Assembly (NCBI RefSeq): GCF_921293095.1
Contig: NC_060247.1
Coordinates: forward strand, 112,115,111 to 112,179,110
Direction: 5' to 3'
DNA length: 64,000 nucleotides
Origin: Ischnura elegans
Lineage: Eukaryota > Arthropoda > Insecta > Odonata > Coenagrionidae
Shown one piece after another: positions 23,420 through 35,425 of this stretch (the stretch's first letter is position 1; each line of letters begins with the position of its first letter). The position numbers were made by a program, and so were the translations under genes. The notes beneath the pieces are model-generated. The model did no database searches. It was not told the DNA's origin and was given only the letters and a program-made list of their open reading frames with translations.

Positions 23420-26400
23420 GACCCCTAGATCTGCACTGGCGGGATTAATTCTAAATTATTCCCGGTAGGACCACTCATGCCAGATAGGTCGAAGGGTAGG
23501 AGCCAGACGAAAGGCAGTCCACGTGATGGTGTCACGTCTAAAACACTGTTGGAATTGAAGTGGGAAACCCTACCAAATATCTCTTCCCTGAAAACATGGA
23601 GTACAACCAAAAGAGCCTCGGAATCTCATCGCCCGGGACCCGTCCGCAAAGGGCGGGTGTCGGGCACGGCATCGAGGTCGGCAAGGTCCTCGGGGTCGTC
23701 AACATGCGAAATCCTTCCAGAGACTTATCATCATCAGCAGCATCAGTGAGGAGAGAAGAAAAGATGACAAAGAAGATGGAGAAGAAGAAGTCGGCTATAA
23801 AAGTAGGGACGTGGAATGTGAGGACTATGATGAGGGCGGGAAAGATAGAAAATATCAAAAGGGAAATGGATAGAGGGAGGATCTTAGGATTATGCGAAGT
23901 GAGGTGGAGCGATGGGGGGGACTATTGAAGTGATGGGTATAGGGTTATATATAGTGGAGGGGAAGAAAGCCAGCGAGGGGTAGCTTTAGTATTAAACGGG
24001 AAGATGGGTAAGCGTGTGGTAGGTGTAGACTATGTGAGCGATAGGATTCTGGTGGTAGAAATTGAGGCACGGCCCACCAACCTTGTGCTGGTCCAAGTTT
24101 ACATGCCCACTAGTAATCATAGGGAGGAAGAGTAGATGAGGTGTATGAACAGCTCGAGGAAATAATTAGAGACACACCGGGTAAGAAAAATCTGGTAGTG
24201 ATGAGGAACTGGAACGCTTCAGTCGGGAAAGGGAGGGATGGAAACGAAATAGGAGAATTTTGATTACGAATTTGGAACGACAGTGGTGAGAAAGCAACTG
24301 AATTTTGCAAGAGAAAGAAGTTATTCATCACAGACACGAGGTTCAATCATCATAAAGGGCAAAGATACACATGGAAAAGTCCAGTGGATGTGGGGAGATT
24401 TCAAATAGACTACATTATGGTATGACAGAGGTTTAGGAATAGTGTAAAAAAATCGCGCAGCTTCTCAGCAGCAGATGCGGATTCAGACCACAACCTAGTA
24501 CTTATGAAATGCAATGTAAGATACAAAAGACTCATGAAAGGCAGGAGGGTGAGGAAATGGAATGTAGAAGCACTGAAGGGGAGTATGAAAAGACAATATC
24601 AGGAACCCGTGGACATTAGTGTACGGGAGGTTGAACGTACGAATACTGTTCAGGAAAGATGTGATAATATTAAAACTGCAATAGCCAATGCGGCGGAGAA
24701 GTTAATTGGCTACGTTGACAGCAGAAGGATAAAGAAGCCTTGAGTTACGGAGGCAATGGTAAAAGAAATGGAGGAGAGAAGGAAGTGGAAGAACGTGGAC
24801 ACAGAACAGGGCAAAAAAAATGTATAGGGAACTAAATAAACGATTACGACGTGAAACTAAGAAGGTATGGGAGGCTTGGTGGAAAAGACAGTGTGAGGAA
24901 ATGGAAAAGTTCCAGACTGATGGAAAAGTAGGCACGTTGCACGCCAAAGTGAAGTCGCTATCGGGCGGCAAAAGAGGACAAGTCATGTCTAAAATTAAGG
25001 CTAAAAATGGGAGGATGCTAACCGAGAGAGAAGAGGTACAGAGTAGATGGAATGAATACGTGGGGACCTGTATGACGGAAGAAACAGGCCGGAGAGATTG
25101 ACTATAGAGGAGGAAAGTGCAGTGGAAAATGATAATCTTGGACCGGGGATATTAGATTTGGAAATAGAGAGAGCACTTTGTGATATGAAGGCTCGGAAAG
25201 CAATAGGCGTGGACAATATCCCGTATGAGCTTCTGAAGAATCTAGGGAAGGATAGTAAGAAAAGGTTTTTCGAACTAGTGCGCAGGATCTATGAGGAGGG
25301 ATGTTGGCCGGATGATTTCGTGAAGACGGTTTTAATTCCACTTCCGAAAAAGAAGAAAGCTGTGGAATGCGGATATTAATGAACTATCAGCCTAATATCA
25401 CATGCGGCGAAAGTGGTATTGAGGATATTGAACAGACGAATGGAGGCAAGGGCAAACGAGTATTTGGGCGAAGATCAATTTGGTTTCAGAAAAGGGAAGT
25501 CAACTCGTGATACAATATCAATTATGAGGTCCATCGTGGAGAGGAACCAGGAATATGACTAGGACCTATATGTCTGTTTCGTGGATTTTGAGAAAGCATT
25601 TGATAGGGTGAACTGGGTAAGTTAATGGATATTCTCAAGAGAATAGGTGTAGATTGGAGGGATAGACGACTGATTCGTAATCTTTATATGGCCCAGACTG
25701 CGCAAGTGAGGGTAGCGGACGGAGAATCTGGGTGGGCAAGCATTGCCCGAGGTGTAAGATAAGGTTGTCCTCTATCGCCGCTGCTTTTTAACGTGTATGC
25801 TGAGGAGATGGTAAGAGAATTGTGGGACGAGTTGGAAGCTGGAGTAAAAGTGGGTGGAATGATGTTGAAATCGGTAAGGTTCGCGGATGATCAGGCGCTG
25901 ATTAGCCAGTCAGCGGGGGGACTACAGGCTCTAGTGGGTGCGTTAGACGAGCGGTGCGAGGAGTTTGGGATGAGGATTAATCACAAGAAGACTGAGGTAA
26001 TGCGGTTTTGTAAAGTATCGCGAGCGAGGAATGTGAGACTAAAGATAAAAGTAGGTGGGGAAAAACTTGAACAGGTAGAGCAGTTTAACTATTTGGGCAG
26101 CACATTAGAGGATAATGGACACAGTAGCAAGGACATCAGGAAGCAAATTGCATTAGCATAGGAGGAGTTCATGAAAAGGAAGGAGCTTCTGAGAGGATCG
26201 TTATGTAAGAGTTTAAAGAAAAGGTTAGTGAAGAGTTTGATTTGGAGTGTAGCTCTCTACGGTGCGGAAACGTGGACTCCGAGGAAAGACGATGAGAGAA
26301 GATTGGAGGCATTCGAGATATGGGTATGGAGAAGGATGGAGAGGGTGAAATGGACGGAGAGGAAAAGGAACGACGAAGTTCTGGACATGGTTGGTGAGGA

Positions 26401-26640
26401 GAGGCTGGTTTTAGATGAGATAAGAAGGAGACAGAAGGCTTGGATGGAGCGAGTAAGCGGAGAGGAGATGTTGAAAACGGTGTTAGAGGGTAGAATGTTA
26501 GGGAAACGAGGGAGGGGACGGAAAAGAATAGGATTTTTAGATAGATTGAAAGGGAGTAGGCCTAACAGTGAATTAAAGAAGGCAGTGCTGGAAGGAAAGG
26601 CAGGCTTCCAGATAACTTCTTGAACACTCCATGGAAACCT
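23420..26640 (+). pseudogene. RTE-like LINE, decayed
   Basis: This non-LTR retrotransposon lies opposite to the host gene. The apurinic endonuclease starts at about 23800 with KVGTWNVRTMMRAGKIENIK and continues past an in-frame TGA at 23926 (GYRVIYSGG, VLVQVYMPTSN). The RT is spread over frames: VDNIPYELLKNLGK near 25215, GEDQFGFRKGKSTRD near 25470, CFVDFEKAFDRVNW near 25575, GCPLSPLLFNVYAEEM near 25767 and the catalytic RFADDQAL near 25880. The C-terminal part is at 26171-26623 (SVALYGAETWT, GRGRKRIGF). The 3' end is ATAATAATAATTCC near 26660. Multiple stops and shifts make it dead. Confidence 0.9.
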
Positions 26641-26745
26641 ACCTTAATCGGTAGAATACTATAATAATAATTCCACGACATCATACCCCTACACGTTACA
26701 AATTGAATCTCTTTGTTAGGGACGAGAGAAGTTTCTACTACTCAC

Positions 26746-26919
26746 CAAAGTTCCCCATTGACATGAGCCACAAATCCAGAAATTTCCGCGTTTTTGGTTC
26801 CATGGTTTTTTCCATATATATGGGCAGCGATATGGGTAAAATGGCCACGCATAAGCCAGCCATGCCTATGCTTACGATCACCATGACTATGTCTGTGTTG
26901 ATAGTAAGTATCAGCCAAG
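26746..26919 (-). CDS. Sugar-porter-like exon (TM4-5 region)
   Basis: On the minus strand TTCGTGTTCACAG precedes and GTGAGT follows. The 174 bp are open: two bases, 57 codons, one base. The product is WLILTINTDIVMVIVSIGMA, then GLCVAILPISLPIYMEK, then TMEPKTRKFLDLWLMSMGNF. This matches the sugar-porter segment in which a glycine-rich helix is followed by PxYxxE and a conserved arginine. Here PIYMEK has the glutamate one position early, and the RG pair reads RK. Its entry phase needs one base from the exon at 35302-35425, which ends with one spare C; the joined codon is CCT (Pro), giving a smooth hydrophobic run. Confidence 0.68.
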
Positions 26920-27460
26920 CTGTGAACACGAAAAGACGAGTTAGACATCATATGGTGACACCAAGCATCCAGCTCTCACAATTGGTGTTTTAAAGATAAT
27001 CGACGTGGACGATAGGCGTTCTTTCACACTCTTTATAATTTGATTAACTTTTGTTTGTTTTGACTTGGTTCTTATAAACCCACAATTTCACAACAAATTA
27101 ACTCGGCGTAACATAACTTATTATGAGCAATAGCAATTAATAATTCTTCCAATTGGAGCACTTACCGCGAATCAATCGTTTTTGTAGGACTTGTGATAAT
27201 TTTCATGCATGTTCAATGAAAAAATATATTTATTACCACCAGTTAATTTCAAGAGAAATTTTAGTTATCCTCAAATGTCTATCCCAAGTCGAGTATCGCC
27301 ATTGTAAGTTGCTGTAAATCAGCAAACGCTTCTTGTAAGGGATTATATCCATAGTTAAGCCAATCGTATACATGTTGAGTTGTTGTATAAAGGCTTGATT
27401 TTAGCATAGTGGTTGATTAAAAATCAATGATACGCCGCTCACTCTCTGATCCAACCCGGT
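26920..27460. other. Intron sequence, no feature
   Basis: AT-rich intron sequence. No repeat or coding frame was recognised. Confidence 0.4.
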
Positions 27461-28255
27461 TACTGGTTTTGGGGAGCTTGGTGGTGTAATAGGGTGCTTT
27501 CATTTTATTTTTCATTGCCTAAATCTAAAGATTATTACTACTGGAGTACGAATTTTACACTTTTAGATTTTTAAATGACGATATCTATTTTTCGCGATTA
27601 AACGAAAAGTGAAAATTTTCAAGCGCGCGAAAATACGACGGCTAAGTAGGAATAATGGGAAAAAGTCCGTGTGACGTATTTTTGGTTCCCCCTGCCGCCT
27701 TGTGAGGTGGCCTTGGGACGAGGCTTGAGCGCTGATACGACGCAGGATGCTTGCAGGAAGCAGAGTACCCTGCTAGCTGGTAGCGCTTGGCTTAAATAAG
27801 GATTATTATTCCCGTATCAAACGAAGGAAACTTTCCGAATTTAAGTATATTTAATGTGTGATTATTAAGAGATGTTTCCTTGAGCTCTGTGCCTCATGCA
27901 TGCATTAGTAATCTCATACGATGTAAAACTCCTATCTACTCATATAGAAACTGGGTCCCTGTGACGTCACGTGGAGCGGAATCACATTGGTGCCAATCTG
28001 GCCTTTTTCAAATGAGTTTAAAGTTGACCGTGGCCATTCGTCTAAACTGGGATTTCTAAAACCTAATAATTTGTATATTATGAATACACTAATGGTGGTT
28101 AACCCTTTCATTGCGTAGCATTTTCTCAGAGTTGTTTCACATTGGCGGAGAATTTCTTTTCACTGCATTGACTTTGTTTTTCGAAAATATGAATACAATT
28201 TCAATAAAAAAAGGATTTTTATATTCATTTGAGTATTTATTAAACAATTTGTTCA

Positions 28256-28279
28256 TGGCATCACAGTGATGCCATCCGC
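28256..28279. repeat. Subterminal palindrome of piggyBac-like element
   Basis: TGGCATCACAGTGATGCCA followed by TCCGC. Variants recur near the other end at 31104-31127 and 31148-31171. The arrangement suggests transposase-binding sites near both ends. Confidence 0.6.
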
Positions 28280-28808
28280 ACCCATGTGATATATGCTCCG
28301 GATATTTATGCAACCCGTTACACAAACATAAGGAACGACGGACAACATATTTTTACGTAGCAACTAAGAAGCATGAAATAATTTCTGAAATGATGGCGGA
28401 ATTGGATTATAAATAAGATAAATATTTTTTCAGATGTAATCCACTATCCCTGCATCATATTTTGGGTTAATAAAAGTTTTCGAATTTTAATTTTTACATT
28501 TCTAAATTTTTAAATTTACTAGTAACATAGATTGGCATGCAAACATATGAAAGTTATTTGATCTTTTTGACATTTTATATTGCGTTAATGCTGCAAAAAT
28601 TAACTAATAATTCTGAAAGGGTTCAAACACAGCCCTGGAACTTCTACTCATCGTACAACATCAGTGGTAGGTATACTGGTTTGCCACTTTTTAGTCGTTC
28701 TTAGGACGTGAGGAGGATTATATCTTCTGTTTTTCCTTACAGTTTCAGTGGTGTAAGTGTCTTTTTTGAGTAACTCAATAGATATTTGAACAGATTATTA
28801 TAATTTTC

Positions 28809-29135
28809 TCAGTAGGGTAGCCACAGGAGGGAGTTATGGATTACAACCCCCGTTGAGGCGCCAAAAATGGGTAAATTGGCCCCCGCACCCTGTGGAAGGG
28901 CACCAAAATCTCCGGCAAAGACCCCCCATTTCAAAATCGTGGCTACATGACTGTATAAACTGTGACCACAGAGAAGAAATCTGTCGATTAATTTTCGCAC
29001 GACTTTGTTTGCATGTCCTCTGCCTCCAACATCAGGATCCTCCGGCCCAGTGTAAATTATAGCATCTTGCACGAGGCCATTAGGCTCCGAAAGCATGTAT
29101 AATGTTATACAGTGTTTGTGACACCAAAGCAACAT
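28809..29135 (-). pseudogene. piggyBac transposase fragment
   Basis: The 108-codon frame reads KHCITLYMLSEPNGLVQDAI, then IYTGPEDPDVGGRGHANKVV and LIDRFLLCGHSLY. In piggyBac transposases the segment around a K.G.K.Y.L.E..GY ... YTG, followed by a helix ending GH.vymDNfY, carries part of the DDD catalytic domain. Here the sequence departs before the DNFY block, so the second catalytic aspartate region is lost. No other domain of the protein is readable nearby. Confidence 0.65.
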
Positions 29136-31103
29136 GGACTCATGAAGCAGGGTTCTTTACCCGAATAGTAAATTTCTTTCATTCTTTGAGTGAATAAATT
29201 CAAAAGGGCCGAATTTTATGCCAGGGGTCTCTTGGTATCGGATCATCTACTCCAGGGTTCCAGCCAAAATGTATGCAATGGAAAATTAGTTAAAATCGGT
29301 CTCGGGAAAAATTGCTGTGACGGCAAGAAAAATCGAAAATATTTTCCTACCTTTTCCAATAATCTGGAATCATCTTACAATACTTCATACAATCATACAT
29401 TAGGTATATCAGACCAAAAATATCTCCCATTCCCCACGAGTAATATTCCTATGCTTGGTTATCCTTGAAGAACTGCATGTTGAGACGCATTGGCAATATG
29501 GACCAAAGCCTTTCAGACGAGAATATTTCCTCCTGCTCCCGCATACTTGAATCCTGAAAGTATACCTCAGTTAACACCTATAACATATACTTCAATAAAA
29601 TACATAACACCTACAAAATACACAAGAATGATGAGGTTGCTCTTTTGCAGGCAGAAAGAGATGTGAGCGTCAACATTTACAACCGACGTACAAGAAATTT
29701 GTATCTGTCTAAATGTGTATGTTCCAGATAAAACGGCAACGTATAATAATCCAAAAATAATTGTTTCTTTGAGATTAGAAATTTTGCTGACTTTCTTTTC
29801 TGATTATAATAGCTCTATTTGGTCAAAGTAAAATATGTAAATTGCTTCAAAGTTAAAAAACAACCTTCGCGGTGAAGACCCAATGCAGTGTTCCATCTAT
29901 ACACTTGAGGAAATTGTGCCAGAGGTAGTTTTATTGCGAGGAGATATTCTAAGCCTAGTTCACCAAAGGCTGATACATAAACGGTCCTTGGGGTTTGAAA
30001 ATAGGTATAAAATTAAAAATGAAGGTTTCTCCCATATTCCACTAAGAGGCTAAATATATGTAAATACTGAAATGCCCAATAGAAAAAGGCCATACGGTAA
30101 TATTAGAAAAAATAAAATCTCTATAGAGGAGTGAAAATGCACGCAATCGAAAGATGTCCGAAAGAGAGACTGTACTAATGTCGAGAGTCGCAAAATCTGA
30201 GAAGGAAGAGCTGACCTTCTCCATGGCATGCACACAACAGAATACTTGCATGCATTTCTAATAAGAATGGCAAAAATGCTTCTAAAAATAGAGATAACAG
30301 GCGACTCAGAGCGACTTGTAGTCTATTCCGCGGTGACGTAAAACGACTCTTTTATTTGAGCCCCGAAATTCTATTATTTTTTTCCCCGAGGATTTCCCCA
30401 ATTCTAATTTCTCATTCAAAATGAAAAAATATAAAAGTTTTCCTAGAACTTTTATTTTTTCTCGTGAATAACGAATTGGTGGTCGTAATTATTTCCACCT
30501 AGTAACTTTAACAAACTCATACGAAATAAATGAGAAAAAGTCGAAAAAATCTATTCCTTTTTCCGTAACCAATGTAATGAAACCCCCATTTGAAAGGATC
30601 GTTCAGAAAATGAGTTGCAAATATATTATGGAAGAATGTTATGAGTTATAACGGCATTATGTAAATATTAAGTTTAAACAATAATAAAAACGTCAACAGA
30701 TTATTCAACTGTGTTTAGCGTGTATAAAGTGACCGTATTTTGAAATACGAAAATATTTTTCGTCGATGAGATGGAAGGAAGATTATGTCAAAATATTGTT
30801 TACAAAAATGTTAATAGGACTAAAACGAGAATAATGACCTTCAAATGTGGCTACATTTAGTACAAATATTCAGAATTGTAAAGAAAATATCACATTTAAA
30901 TTTTTTTGTAATGGCGAAAAATCTTACAAATTGAAAAGTACTCCATAAATATTTTTAAAAATTACTCAACAAATATGAACTTTTTTAAAAAACGGAAGGC
31001 ATATCCAGGTAGCCTAATCCATTGCGCGTGCGGGTTACCATCTTGAGAGTAGACAGAACAGAGCGGAGGAGCGTAGGGAGCGATTGATGGACATAGGTCA
31101 GCG

Positions 31104-31171
31104 TGGCATCAATGTGATGCCACCCGCCCGTTGGCACGACCTACGCTGGGCATCAATGCTATGCCATCCGC
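31104..31171. repeat. Two subterminal palindromic motifs, right end
   Basis: TGGCATCAATGTGATGCCAC at 31104 and GGGCATCAATGCTATGCCAT at 31148, each followed by CCGC, are variants of the motif at 28256. The second sits 10 bp from the terminus. Confidence 0.6.
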
Positions 31172-31450
31172 ACTCAAAGGGTTAAGGAATCAAAATCATT
31201 GCATTTCGTTTTCTTTGATGAAGGAAACTACCCCATTGGTGGAGCACTTGTAATTGATCAAAGGGTTTCGGGTTCAAATCCCCGATAGCCCCTCATAGAA
31301 AGCCTCACAAAAGCGCAAGGTGGCGAAGGGAAAGGAACTTGCAACCCTACCCTGATATTCATACGCCGTGGTTTAGCCTGGGTTGAGCTCTACTCTCATC
31401 TAACTTGTGCGGCTGGGATCACTGAGTGAGTGATTGAAAAATTAAAAATG

Positions 31451-31739
31451 TCCATTTACATATAATGTTACCTTGATTTAGTTTGCTTGGAACATATTTA
31501 TTGCAGTCGTTTGCTTTTAAATTTACTTGACCTAATCAAATGGCTGACATTGAACGGAAGCTGTTTATGTACATTTCATTTTAACTTGATTCCTTTTCTT
31601 TCAAATACCACGAGAGACAAGTCAACTTGTATTTAAATCGTAGGAATCACATCTTAGTATTCCAAAAACAAGCCGTTCTTTTTCAAAGTTTTTAATAATA
31701 ATAATCATAAGCCAGTCCTCACATGGTCAGCATCTGCTG
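31451..31739. other. Intron sequence, no feature
   Basis: AT-rich. There is a short ATA/AAT run near 31693-31707 just before the LINE. Confidence 0.35.
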
Positions 31740-34700
31740 TCATGGGCTGCTAATAGAGGAGGTCATACCAAGCGAATAAAATGGACTCGGAAAATGAATG
31801 AAGATGTTATGAGAACATTCTACCGAGTGAACAGGTGTGACGATCATCCCATCCCCGTTTACGGACAGCTTCTTCACAGAGAGTTTACACGGATGTATCC
31901 AGACTTAAATCTTACAGAGCAAAATATAGCTGATCAGCGAAGTGTTATTCAGAGAAAGGGATACCTCTCAACAATTGATTTGGAAGCCATGAGACGAGAA
32001 GTGGGGTTTGAGGTGGACCAGCGTGAGGCGATGGGAGATGTTGATGAGTAATCCCGTATATATCCATCAGAACACTTCGACAAAAAATCCCGTACTGGTA
32101 GATATCGATCATCACCTAGAAAACTCACAGGAATTTGAGAGATTCCATAGCTTCTTGGAACTCTATCGCAATACCTATCCGACTAACCGGCCAAACATAC
32201 CAGTGTTAAAAAATATAACCAAAGCCCTCCCATGCATAGTCAAAGTCAATAGCATTTTGGAAAAACATCTAACCAATGTCCATGCTTTGGATGAAGTGCA
32301 TTTATTGATCTACTGTGCCGCAGAGACAGTCATTGAGTTAAATGGTCAGAGAACTTATGTACCAAAACTGACGATGAGAAATCAGACGAATTTAAAATCT
32401 TATAAACCCGCTTGGAGGATACGATTGAAAAAAAGTATTGACTATTTCAGATCCAAGTCAGATGCCATAAAAGAGTACATGAAAGGAAGCCCATTGAGAA
32501 AATTAAAAAAGAAAGTGTTAAATATATGCCGTAATCAAAAAGTAGATATTGACGACCTAACCATCACTCAAAAACTCATTGAGTTAATGGACACATTTAG
32601 ACAGAAGGCTAAACTAAAAGGGGCGAGACTTAGAAGATATAATGAACTGACAAAGAGGAATATATAAAAGGAGATGTTCTGGAACCAACGAAATAAATGT
32701 CTCCGCCAACTGGAACAATCGCCAGAGAGCCAATCGAATTCAGCAGTAAAATCTGTTGACTCGCATGCTTTTCAAAACTCTTGGGAATCTCTGTGGTCTA
32801 CTCCACAGAGTTTTAACGATAGAGCGAATTGGTTGGATGGAATAAAGAAACATACGGAGGAAGTACCCACAATGTCTTTGGAAGGTTTCACTGCTAAGGA
32901 TATAACGTCAAAAATCAAGAAGGCAAGTAAATTACCCGAATTAAGACCCGAAATTACTTCCCTCATGCTTAACTGAAGGAAACACATATCTCTTGTTTAA
33001 AAAAGGAGATCCATGTCATCCAAAAAAACTACAGACCCATTACATGCTTGTTTGTAATTTATAAACTCTAAACTGCAATAATCTCTAAAAGTATCTACCT
33101 ACACTGTGATACCAACCACCTCATAGGAGAAGAACAGAAAGGATGCATGAGAGATTCACTTGGTTGCAAGCATCAATTAGCAATAGATGCTGTGATTCTG
33201 AAGCAAGCTCAGTGAAACAATAGAAACCTCCATGTAGGATGTATTGACTATGCAAAGGCTTTCGATCAGTATCCCATGATTGGCTGTCGAAAACCATGGA
33301 AATACATAAAAAAGACCCGAAAGTACGGGCACTACTGGCTGAGGTGATGAAAACCTGGAGAATCAATTTGCACCTGCAAAACCAAAGAATTTGTTCCCTA
33401 AACATCCGAAGAGGAATATTTCAAGGTGACTCACTGTCACCACTATGGTTCTATTTAGCAATAAAGCCACTGTCAACCCTGTTAAGAAATGTAACATCGG
33501 ATATTGGTTAAATCGTAGCAATGATACTAGAGTCAATCACTTAATTTTCAGGGATGATCTGAAACTGTTCGCCGAATCCAAGGAAAAACTTCAGGTACTC
33601 ATCAGAACTACGAAAATGCTTTGTGAGGATATATGTATGGAATTTGGACTGGATAAATGTGTCAGTGTGTCATATAAATACTTAGGCATTTATCAAAATC
33701 ATCGGATAGACCATACTGAATTAAAGAAAGCCCGAGCAAATGCATATAAAAGTCGGGTGACGAAGATCCTGAATACAAAGCTATCTGGAAGGAACATGAT
33801 ATTGGCTATAAATACATGGGCAGTGCCTAAACTGACTTACTCCTTAGAAATTTAAAAATGGTCTGACACGGATCTAAATGAACTGGACCGACTAACTAGG
33901 CGACTTCTGAATAAATTCCGATGTTTACATGATAAGGCTTCAGTAATCAGGTAATATATCCCAAGAGAGGAAGGAGGTAGAGGCCTAATAAATATTCTTC
34001 GACAATGCCGATCTCAGGAACAGTCAATGAAATCCTCCTTAAAATTGCTAAAGGATGCATTAATGAAAGAGGAAATAAACGCTGACGTGAGATACACACC
34101 ATTGAATTTTGGAGAGAACCAAAATTGGATCCAAATACCAGACCTAAACGAACAAAAGCAGGAATGGAAGTCTAAAATCTTGCATGCAAAGTTCCCAACA
34201 GTCATGCAGGAGGATTGGGTCGACAGAAACGCATCTCTGAAATTGCTCCAAGATGGCTATTTATGCCCGGAGACAGAAGGGTTTGTGATGGCAATTCAGG
34301 GCAGAGTTATACGAACTCACAACTATGAAAAAAAACATATTAAAAATTGAAATTGCAGATAAATGTGGAAAATGTGGGAAAACGGGTGAACCCATTGAAC
34401 ACATAACTTCGGGGTGCTCAGCTGTTGCTGGTGATGACTATGTCAATAGGCACAACCAGTTGGCCAAAATTATCCACCAAAACTTAGCAACTACCTATGG
34501 ACTTTAAAAAAATACTCCACCATATTACAAATACCATCCACCCGCCGTACTAGAGACAGACAGAGAGAAAACACAAAAATATCAGAATTTGGCCGGTGAA
34601 ATAAAAAATATTTGGAAGTTGAAAGACGTCATCATTCACCCAATGATAATCTCTTCGGAGGGAGTCTTGTCTAAAAGATTCAAAAAAGAAGTCGAAGACC

Positions 34701-34930
34701 TGGGAATTAAAAAACAACTGATTAACCTCTGGCAAAAAGCTGTTTTATTACAGACCTGCCACATCGTGAGAAGATTCCTGGGTCGGGCATGATCGGACAG
34801 TGTAGAATAGGGTGAATTCTCTTCCTTAACATCCGAGCCTAATCCTAAATTGACCTAGGGTTAGGTGAATATTTCCAGCTGGTTTTAATCAGCTGAGAAA
34901 GTGCATAAACTCAAATAATAATAATAAAAT
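31740..34930 (+). pseudogene. R2-like non-LTR retrotransposon, decayed
   Basis: Reading begins with KWTRKMNEDVMRTFYRVNRC at about 31780. The N-terminal helical region follows (QNIADQRSVIQRKGYLS) and then a basic region at 32008-32667. The RT core is at 33296-33855: LNIRRGIFQGDSLSPLWFYL, then NHLIFRDDLKLFAES, where the catalytic YxDD has become FRDD, and MEFGLDKC. A CCHC finger lies at 34360-34420 (CGKCGKTGEPIEHITSGC). The C-terminal region at 34589-34792 includes YQNLAGEIKNIWKLKDVI. The GIFQGDSLSP block and C-terminal finger match R2/NeSL-type LINEs. The 3' tail is AATAATAATAAAA at 34914. There are several frame breaks. Confidence 0.82.
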
Positions 34931-35301
34931 GCCTTTATTCGGGCGAGGTTGAGACTAAGAAGTCCCTTCTTCCACCTAACCTCAATGGTACGTGCTATAA
35001 TCACGGTTAACTTGTTTTTTTTACACATCTTATTTACATTAAGTTGAAAAGTAAAATACGATATTATGATAACAATCGGGTAAACTTCTTGTTATTTCGT
35101 ACTGCTAATTTTTCATGATAATTTTGATTTATTTGCAAATTTGTAATAAAATATTTTGAAGATTATGTTTCGATCCAATAGGAGTTGTATGGAAAAATAA
35201 AAAAAGCGTGGAAAGCATGGTTCTATTTTCGTGATATTCATGCAAAAGAAATTATGGGGGAGGCGTTTTTATACACGCTCTCTTTTTGAGCCAATACTTA
35301 C
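34931..35301. other. Intron sequence, no feature
   Basis: A short segment at 34931-34990 (GCCTTTATTCGGGCGAGG...) may belong to another repeat. The rest is AT-rich. Confidence 0.35.
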
Positions 35302-35425
35302 GTATTATGAAAAGAAGGCTGGTAGATATGATTGTTATCCTACAACCCACAATCCAATTCAATAGTAATCCGAGGGCTCCTCCAAGAACAGTAAAGATTA
35401 CCATTATTGCTTCCATAACATATTG
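35302..35425 (-). CDS. Sugar-porter-like exon (TM2-3 region)
   Basis: On the minus strand TTATCCTTGCAG precedes and GTAAGT follows, a consensus donor. The 124 bp are open from phase 0 with 41 codons plus one base. The product is QYVMEAIMVIFTVLGGALGL, then LLNWIVGCRITIISTSLLFI. It aligns with the start of the second helix, the glycine-rich turn and the third helix of sugar porters, where a GRR/GRK motif normally separates helices two and three; here it reads VGCR. It enters in phase 0, matching all three versions of the preceding exon, and exits in phase 1, matching 26746-26919. Confidence 0.7.

Larger units (their letters stand above)
28103..31181 (-). mobile_element. piggyBac-like element
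   Basis: This 3.08 kb insertion is flanked by TTAA at 28099-28102 and 31182-31185. Ends are CCCTTTCATTGCG and, in complement, CCCTTTGAGTGCG. TTAA duplication and CCC-starting ends are diagnostic of piggyBac. A transposase fragment lies at 28809-29135 on the minus strand. Most of the interior is AT-rich and not readable as protein. Palindromic subterminal motifs are described separately. Confidence 0.88.
27492..31233 (+). mobile_element. TA-flanked MITE, copy 2 (interrupted)
   Basis: The left part, 27492-28102, and the right part, 31182-31233, together match copies 1 and 3. The left end GGGTGCTTTC is preceded by TA. The right end AAACTACCC is followed by CA, a one-base change from TA. The element is cut at TTAA by a piggyBac-like insertion. 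Confidence 0.82.
27461..31450 (+). mobile_element. tRNA-derived SINE, split by MITE copy 2
   Basis: The head is at about 27461-27491 (GGTTTTGGGGAGCTTGGTGG). The rest is at 31234-31450, with TTGGTGGAGCACTTG and CGGGTTCAAATCCCCGATAG as a B-box and T-arm-like segment. The unrelated body ends near 31450 in an A-rich tail. The two parts face each other across MITE copy 2, inserted in the tRNA-like head. Confidence 0.5.

Noticed and set aside
23538..23858. 106-codon minus-strand hydrophobic ORF
   Set aside because: It is antisense to the start of the LINE endonuclease region and explained by that gene's composition.
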